DNA of 11,359 bases from the NCBI GenBank assembly GCA_003024985.2, contig PXIH01S0014835.1; one strand, written 5' to 3'. Of the stretch, positions 7,271-11,359 are shown one piece after another (within the stretch, counting starts at the first letter, position 1; each line of letters begins with the position of its first letter). The DNA comes from Euperipatoides rowelli. Taxonomy: Eukaryota > Onychophora > Udeonychophora > Euonychophora > Peripatopsidae. The translations under genes were made by a program, and so were the position numbers. The notes beneath the pieces are model-generated. The model saw only the letters and a program-made list of their open reading frames with translations. It had not been told where the DNA came from and made no database searches.

Positions 7271-7869
7271 GGACTGTTATTTTGTGTTCCCTATGACCTT
7301 CCCTGCCCTAGTAATGACTTTATAAAAACTTATGGTAAAGGAGCTCTGAAGATTACTGGCCAACTGAATAGCAAACTATGGAGTTTTAATTACTCCAGAA
7401 ACAGGAGATACTTTTTAAAACTAACAGTATTGGTAATCACTGGCTGGCTTTTTTTCACTAATTTTAATGTGTGTGCACATGTGCTCTCACAAAAATTTTG
7501 GACTTTATTTTTTTTGTTGTTGTATCATAGTTTTACAATCAAAGCCACCCAATTTTTTTAGGCTAAAAAACTGTTATAGCATAGATAACACTTTTCAATG
7601 AGGGACACACTTGCTTGGCTATATACTTTTTTTTATGCCATTTTGATAAGTGTGATGTTTTAAAAATTTGACATTGAAGAGCTCACAATGAATAGGTGTC
7701 ACTTGAAGAAAGAAATACGATAAACATATTATACAAAAAGGTATAACTATATATCAACACTAAATTTCAGAAGATTGCAAAAATAAAATTAGCAAAATCC
7801 TGTTACGGACGCCATTTTTTTTCTCCAAATGTCAGATACCAAAGTGGTATAGGCTTCACCGGGTTGAAA
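7271..7869. other. Intronic sequence, slightly less AT-rich, no gene supported
   Basis: The plus-strand frame through 7561 has no recognisable domain. A perfect 10-bp palindrome GCACATGTGC lies at 7475-7484 and GGACGCCATTTT at 7807-7818. No splice-flanked exon was found on either strand. Confidence 0.4.
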
Positions 7870-7932
7870 ATAGTCATTCTCATAGGGTTCCTGCCCCATT
7901 TTTGAACCCTATTCTATCATGAGAATAACTAT
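7870..7932. repeat. 63-nt imperfect hairpin B
   Basis: ATAGTCATTCTCAT (7870-7883) pairs with ATGAGAATAACTAT (7919-7932) with one mismatch, and AGGGTTC (7884-7890) pairs perfectly with GAACCCT (7904-7910). An 8-nt one-sided bulge (7911-7918) and a 13-nt loop complete it. The plan closely matches hairpin A at 2798-2860, although the sequences differ. It lies in the large intron of the minus-strand gene. Confidence 0.65.
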
Positions 7933-7996
7933 CAATTTCTAATAAAGCTTATTTATGTCTCTAACATAGCAATATCATTTATTTACATGATTCCAC

Positions 7997-8033
7997 AGCT
8001 CCAAAGCTACCAAGTTGCACACGTGTGGGAGCT
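7997..8033. repeat. Nested palindrome containing CACACGTGTG
   Basis: AGCTCC (7997-8002) pairs with GGAGCT (8028-8033), and the perfect 10-bp palindrome CACACGTGTG (8018-8027) lies just inside. The palindrome contains a CACGTG E-box core, the kind of site bHLH factors bind; binding here is not shown. Confidence 0.4.
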
Positions 8034-8048
8034 TAGAGAATCTGCTCA

Positions 8049-8111
8049 ATCATAATATACTTACTTATTAGAGAGAATAAATCTTATCTCTAGTATTAAA
8101 TATATTATGAT
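8049..8111. repeat. 63-nt imperfect hairpin C
   Basis: ATCATAATATA (8049-8059) is the exact reverse complement of TATATTATGAT (8101-8111). Inside, TATTAGAGA (8066-8074) pairs with TCTCTAGTA (8087-8095) allowing one G-T pair. The internal loop is 6/5 nt and the terminal loop 12 nt. It has the same overall length and a similar layout to hairpins A and B. Confidence 0.62.
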
Positions 8112-8590
8112 AAAATAAACTTATTATTTTTTCTAATGTATGTTCCTTTATCACAAATAAATTCTAGGAATTAGATTTTAATTGATATTTATGAACTTAC
8201 AACTGCACTTGCATGTAGGCAAGCCTAGACACAGCGCTCTATACCAAGTCATAAATACAATCCTAACTAAGGTTTGTTCTTACTATTTCCATATATGTTT
8301 ACATAGGGAATCCTCGTTACTTCAAGCAAGATCAAATGCAAACATATATCATAAATCTGAAAAATAAGCTTTGGGAAAAATCACCAATAAAATAATCAAT
8401 CAGTTATAGTAATCCTTGTCCACACTTACTTGTAAATGTCCGAATTAAAATAACTAATCCTGAGATTATCTTATTTAATTGAATATGAAGAAATGAATTA
8501 AACAGGACTTTTAAGGTAAAAATAAACCATTTTAGTTTTTGTTTACATTAGCATTCATAATACACTTTAACATACTAAAAGTCCCCACTG
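8112..8590. other. Intronic stretch, no gene supported
   Basis: A plus-strand frame at 8182-8367 shows no domain. On the minus strand a strong donor-like CAA|GTAAGTG at about 8429 could close a 30-nt exon (8459-8430), but its phase-0 frame meets a stop, so it does not fit the host gene. Confidence 0.4.
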
Positions 8591-8617
8591 ATATGGTGTG
8601 CGCTTTTGCCACCATAT
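8591..8617. repeat. Perfect 8-bp hairpin
   Basis: ATATGGTG (8591-8598) and CACCATAT (8610-8617) form a perfect stem around an 11-nt loop. AAAATGGCGAC follows at 8621-8631. Confidence 0.5.
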
Positions 8618-8709
8618 TGGAAAATGGCGACAGTAAATTATTATTTTTTTTTTTGCATTTTTAGAGGAAATGGTAGTCCGCACGACAAAATGACCATATA
8701 TAATCATTG

Positions 8710-8728
8710 TAGAGAATAAAATTCTCTA
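8710..8728. repeat. Perfect 8-bp hairpin with AAA loop
   Basis: TAGAGAAT (8710-8717), AAA, then ATTCTCTA (8721-8728). Outer words CCATATATAATC and GATTTATATC...ATGG extend the symmetry imperfectly to about 8693-8756, so it may be the core of a larger foldback. Confidence 0.5.
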
Positions 8729-8756
8729 AAAAAAAAGATTTATATCACTTTATGGT

Positions 8757-9251
8757 TAAGACATAGCCACAAAAAACCAGTGAAGTTGTAATTTGTATGG
8801 ATGCTGCAACTCTTTGCCTCAATACCCACTCACACTATAAATCATACTTCTGCAATAAGTTTTTTTCACTTTAATATGTTAACCAAAAGTGTATATTATA
8901 TTAAATAAAAACTAGCAGACAATAATTAATTTTTTGGCAGGAAATGTTTCAAATAAAACAGTGAAATTTTTCAGTAAATAAAGTAGACTTAATTAGAAAA
9001 TTTTTTTTTAGGTTTCTAATAGTTTTATTAATAAATCATTTTATAATTCTGATAGTTTTCTCAAGTATTAATTGAATAATAATTAGTTACTATTGTTTTA
9101 TTCATTATATTGTTTGTTCAAATAAAGAAAAAATTCAAGATGGCGGACAAACTAAAAAGGACCTAGATCTTTAAATATAATACATAAAATAATAAAAGTG
9201 ATTAGTATCTTTGCGATACTGTTTAGAAATCAGATAAAACCAACGTTACCC
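8757..9251. other. AT-rich intronic stretch, nothing recognised
   Basis: No exon, repeat family or RNA gene could be supported here. CAAGATGGCGGAC at 9136-9148 matches the usual YY1 recognition core. Confidence 0.35.
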
Positions 9252-9345
9252 ACTGCACCATTGATGTAACAGGCAACGGAGCTTTAGTAAGTAGACTGCA
9301 CTACTGATATAACAAATGACGGAAATTGGCAGAGAAACGACTGCA
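9252..9345. repeat. Short degenerate tandem repeat, period about 44 bp
   Basis: ACTGCA recurs at 9252, 9295 and 9340. The first two units share ACTGCACYAYTGATRTAACA and then ACGGA at matching offsets, about 22 of the first 29 positions. The third unit is only a start. It lies about 65 bp from the exon at 9480-9409, in the following intron. Confidence 0.55.
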
Positions 9346-9408
9346 TGATTTTTAGAAATGTAGCCTAATGGCTGGAGATTTAGATTAGCATCTAGGTATC
9401 AAACTTAC

Positions 9409-9480
9409 CATTGCCCATTCCTCACAAAACTCACCGTTAACGGACTTTGATTGGTTAATGGTGGAATATGCGGTTTGGTA
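9409..9480 (-). CDS. Internal coding exon, 72 nt, unidentified protein
   Basis: On the minus strand the acceptor region has TTTTTTAACCC (a possible branch point) and then TTTCTTGCCTGAG ending at 9481. The donor ATG|GTAAGTTT starts at 9408 and is near perfect. The 72 nt are 24 codons beginning YQTAYSTINQ and ending NGEFCEEWAM. An earlier donor-like ACG|GTGAGTTT at about 9434 could give a shorter form of 46 nt, but that would shift the frame of the next exon. One other frame is open; the chosen one agrees with the exon at 10152-10079. The family was not recognised. The Trp, Cys and Glu content looks like a soluble folded domain, which is only an impression. Confidence 0.58.
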
Positions 9481-10078
9481 CTCAGGCAAGAAATGGGTTA
9501 AAAAAAGGGGCATGTGAGTCCAATGCAAATGCAATTAGTAAAAAATATATGCTAATCATGCGATCGCGTATGGGGCTTTTACGGAATAGCGGTTAGCTTT
9601 TGTAGATTGTGGTGGAGTGGAACCTAGAAAAAGAATATACAGTAACACATATATATAATTATAATGTAAACCCTTTGCCTAATGCTAGATTTGTGATCCC
9701 TTTTATTATATCTAAACTAATCAAAAAAAAATGTGTGCGATGTGTATCATGGAATATATGCAAGTGATTACGTTTGAAATATATATTTAACATCCAAAGG
9801 ATGTTTGTCAAAAAAAGGGTTTTATGCAATGGGAATTGGGAGTATTCAAATTATAACGCTTCGAGCAAAGCTCTAACGTTTCAGATATTTTATATAAAAA
9901 AAAGGATGGAGCTTTAAGCTCTTACTAAACATTTTGGGTTTTCCCTTATGTAATGAAAAATGTCAAATTTATATCTGAAGAATGTCTTTCCGTTTTATAA
10001 AATATATACAGTATATAACTTGATAAGTTATATTATGGATAAGGGTTCTATAATTTAATAAATATTGTATATAGTCAC
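9481..10078. other. Intron between two candidate exons
   Basis: This is a 598-nt minus-strand intron under the gene model. It contains GCGATCGC near 9560, a rare word in DNA this AT-rich, a perfect hairpin AACATCC-AAA-GGATGTT (9789-9805), and GAGCTT/AAGCTC near 9910. No coding content was seen. Confidence 0.4.
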
Positions 10079-10152
10079 CTCTGGTGGGAAGACCCTACAC
10101 CAGATATCTCCTAGATTACTTTTTAAGTTTTGTCTAAAGAAGTGTGATAAGC
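10079..10152 (-). CDS. Coding exon, 74 nt, unidentified protein; 5' limit uncertain
   Basis: On the minus strand the acceptor GCATTCTTCCCCAAGCCACAG ends at 10153 and the donor CCAGAG|GTGACT starts at 10078. Only one of three frames is open; it starts with two bases of a split codon, then LSHFFRQN, and ends GDIWCRVFPPE in phase 0. This fixes the frame of the two exons downstream. The same frame stays open upstream to a TAA at 10213-10211 (LAGVPTEYHSASC and onwards), so the exon could begin earlier, for instance at the AG near 10174. Part of the exon can fold as TCTGGTG/CACCAGA. I do not recognise the product, and a transposon-derived segment remains possible. Confidence 0.48.
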
Positions 10153-10419
10153 CTGTGGCTTGGGGAAGAATGCAGCTGGCTGAGTGGTATTCAGTTGGGA
10201 CACCCGCTAATTAGTCTGGTGTGCAGTTTGTGAGACACATATACTGAGTGAGAGAAACATTAATTTGGTTGGTAATCATATATTTTATTAGAGTACAAAG
10301 TACTCTGATCAGCAATATTATAATTATACAGTACAGATATATTCTTTATAATTATGACCTAGGATTTTCGTATTAGTAACATGTATGGGGACTATGAGTG
10401 AGAGAGAATATTATCTTAG
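10153..10419. other. AT-rich spacer with a perfect 7-bp hairpin
   Basis: AGAGTAC-AAA-GTACTCT at 10290-10306 is a perfect stem-loop. TGGCTGAGTGG near 10178 recalls a tRNA box A, but no matching box B or cloverleaf follows. No exon upstream of the one at 10152-10079 could be identified. Confidence 0.4.
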
Positions 10420-10884
10420 GTAGTGCTTATTGTTTATTTTACAACATGGCTGCTAGCAATAGTTGGAATGATCTTACCACAGCTTGTGAGACATCCTGTG
10501 ACTATAGTCTTGCATATATTCTTTCTGCTTGTTCAGGCTGGAAGTTGGCTACTGACTTCTCTGCTGATGGACTTTGATTCTGCTCCTGCTTCTGGGCTGC
10601 TTTCCTTGGTAGGGCTATGGCTGCTCAGCTTCTTTTCTGCTTTTGGCACAATGATCTCAGGATCCTCATATACTAAGTGTCAGTATACTGCAAGCTATTC
10701 AGGAACAAGACAAGTGACTAGAAGCAACCTAGGATCCGGACGAGAGAGAGACCTCGTCATGACCAGCCAAGCAATTTATAGTTCCCTGTCTGGCCACAGA
10801 ACCCCTAACATCCTGACAATACCTAATAAGGAAGCCCTCATGGTCTGCAGCCTCCTCTTGGTATCAGCCCAACTTTCTGCCTAA
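10420..10884 (+). other. 155-codon open frame in a GC-richer islet, function unknown
   Basis: Composition shifts sharply at about 10440 to roughly 45 % G+C. A frame is open from a TAG at 10417-10419 to a TAA at 10882-10884. The first ATG is at 10468; earlier codons start with GTG. The N-terminal half is strongly hydrophobic with three possible membrane segments (about residues 3-17, 26-48 and 57-78); the second half is polar and rich in Ser and Thr. Leu-rich frames like this often arise opposite charged coding DNA. On the minus strand here, pieces such as VPKAEKKLSS and NKQKEYMQDYSHRMS occur but are broken by stops. It could be a chance frame, a degraded transposon gene on either strand, or a real exon (an AG precedes 10420). 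No family was recognised. Confidence 0.25.
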
Positions 10885-10962
10885 GATCTGGACACACTAA
10901 GTGGCAAAAACGAATATGGGTGGTGGTTAGCAGCCATGCTGATTTGTATGCAGCCATGTTGT
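10441..10962. repeat. Inverted ACAACATGGCTGC pair bounding the GC islet
   Basis: ACAACATGGCTGC (10441-10453) is matched exactly by GCAGCCATGTTGT (10950-10962). A further TTAGCAGCCATGCTG lies at about 10928, so the right side has two copies. The pair sits at the edges of the GC-rich islet, as the ends of an inserted element would. No target duplication is evident, and the ends are internal-looking rather than clean. Confidence 0.4.
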
Positions 10963-11359
10963 TGTAGGTAAGTCATTTGTAATATTAATGCACAGTTTTT
11001 ATCACCGAGTTCTGAGATAAGCACATTTATAGTGTTCTAGGGTTAGGCAATGTTATTTACTGTCTTATTGTCCTAGTCTGGACACAGGCTATCCTTAGTG
11101 ACATGAGATAACAAATAAGCACTGGTTCGTTCTCTCTTTTTCTCTTTGTTATTATTCATTATATATAATTATGGGGAATATGTTCATTACAAAAGATTGG
11201 GGGAGGATTGCAGTTTTGTGTTTAGTTCCTTTTCAAAATGGCCGCCGAATCCAGACGTAAATTGTCGATAATAAGCAGACACCTTTCTAATTTCATTACA
11301 TGCGTAAATGAAAGATTTATTTATATAAATTTGAATTAACTGTAAGATTTCATAAAAAT
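10963..11359. other. AT-rich right flank, no gene supported
   Basis: TAG|GTAAGTC at about 10966-10973 looks like a plus-strand splice donor at the islet edge, but no in-frame exon leads into it. CAAAATGGCCGCC lies at 11234-11246. Otherwise nothing is recognised up to the window end. Confidence 0.4.

Larger units (their letters stand above)
5465..10152 (-). other. Part of a minus-strand split gene (three phased exons)
   Basis: Exons 10152-10079, 9480-9409 and 5515-5465 join in a single frame: the first donor is phase 0, and the second and third exons are 72 and 51 nt, both multiples of three. Introns are 598 and 3893 nt; the larger holds the LINE remnant, the 105-bp tandem array and several hairpins. 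The joined frame gives about 65 residues with no family I can name. The 5' end must lie further right, beyond the window or in an exon I could not find, because the first exon starts with two bases of a split codon. Confidence 0.5.

Noticed and set aside
7238-7561. 107-codon plus-strand frame.
   Set aside because: It starts inside the last unit of the tandem array, has no splice context and no recognisable domain.
8182-8367. 61-codon plus-strand frame.
   Set aside because: No domain, no conserved signals and ordinary intronic composition.
8430-8459. 30-nt minus-strand segment with a strong donor CAA|GTAAGTG.
   Set aside because: Its acceptor is poor in pyrimidines, and its phase-0 frame meets TAG at the second codon, so it cannot lie between the phased exons.
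9276-9329. Possible minus-strand exon ending GTGG|GTAACG.
   Set aside because: Only a frame out of phase with its neighbours is open, and the donor is weak.
10471-10530. Minus-strand donor GTG|GTAAGA with short open frames before it, as an upstream exon of the host gene.
   Set aside because: The phase-compatible frame is closed by TGA only about 16 codons upstream, and the region looks like part of an inserted islet.
1-11359. Bacterial-type systems (CRISPR, toxin-antitoxin, phage defence, operons).
   Set aside because: No evenly spaced short repeats with unique spacers, no ribosome-binding-site-led gene strings, and the transposons and splice signals are of animal type.

Overview
The window looks like nuclear DNA from an animal, most likely an invertebrate with an AT-rich, repeat-laden genome. 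It is about 70 % A+T by eye, with no operon-like gene packing and no long open reading frame over most of its length. It contains decayed transposons of several classes and short exon-like islands with canonical splice sites. I cannot name the species; an arthropod or other marine invertebrate is only a guess.

Host gene. The clearest coding signal is on the minus strand. Three short segments (10152-10079, 9480-9409, 5515-5465) each have a good 3' splice acceptor, a strong GT donor and one open frame that runs through all three without a phase clash. Together they encode about 65 residues of a protein I do not recognise. A weak candidate last exon (3507-3463, with AATAAA at 3360-3355) could end the gene. 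On this reading most of the window is intron and perhaps 3' flank of a minus-strand gene whose 5' part lies beyond the right edge.

Mobile elements. (1) 795-2661 is bounded by a 13-bp inverted repeat, with CAAGGCCAAGA-type subterminal repeats at both ends; it looks like a non-autonomous cut-and-paste element. (2) 3904-4384 is a 481-bp piggyBac-type MITE with perfect 14-bp inverted repeats flanked by TTAA on both sides. (3) About 6420-5754 on the minus strand is the 3' end of a LINE reverse transcriptase, broken by frameshifts and stops, still showing YADD, LGIVID...LKFD, DYCN and a C-terminal tail.

Repeats and structure. A degenerate tandem array of about 105-bp units (six copies plus a partial) fills 6692-7270. 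A TACAGTATA-type palindromic block lies at about 2905-3040. Many perfect or near-perfect hairpins are present, including three of exactly 63 nt (2798-2860, 7870-7932, 8049-8111). A GC-richer islet at 10420-10967 carries a 155-codon plus-strand open frame and an inverted ACAACATGGCTGC repeat; its nature is unknown. A second GC-richer islet, 1-530, is rich in small palindromes.

No tRNA, rRNA, CRISPR array or bacterial-type system was found. I see no convincing new defence or gene system here. The items most worth checking are the phased exon chain, the piggyBac MITE, the LINE remnant, the 63-nt hairpins and the right-hand GC islet.
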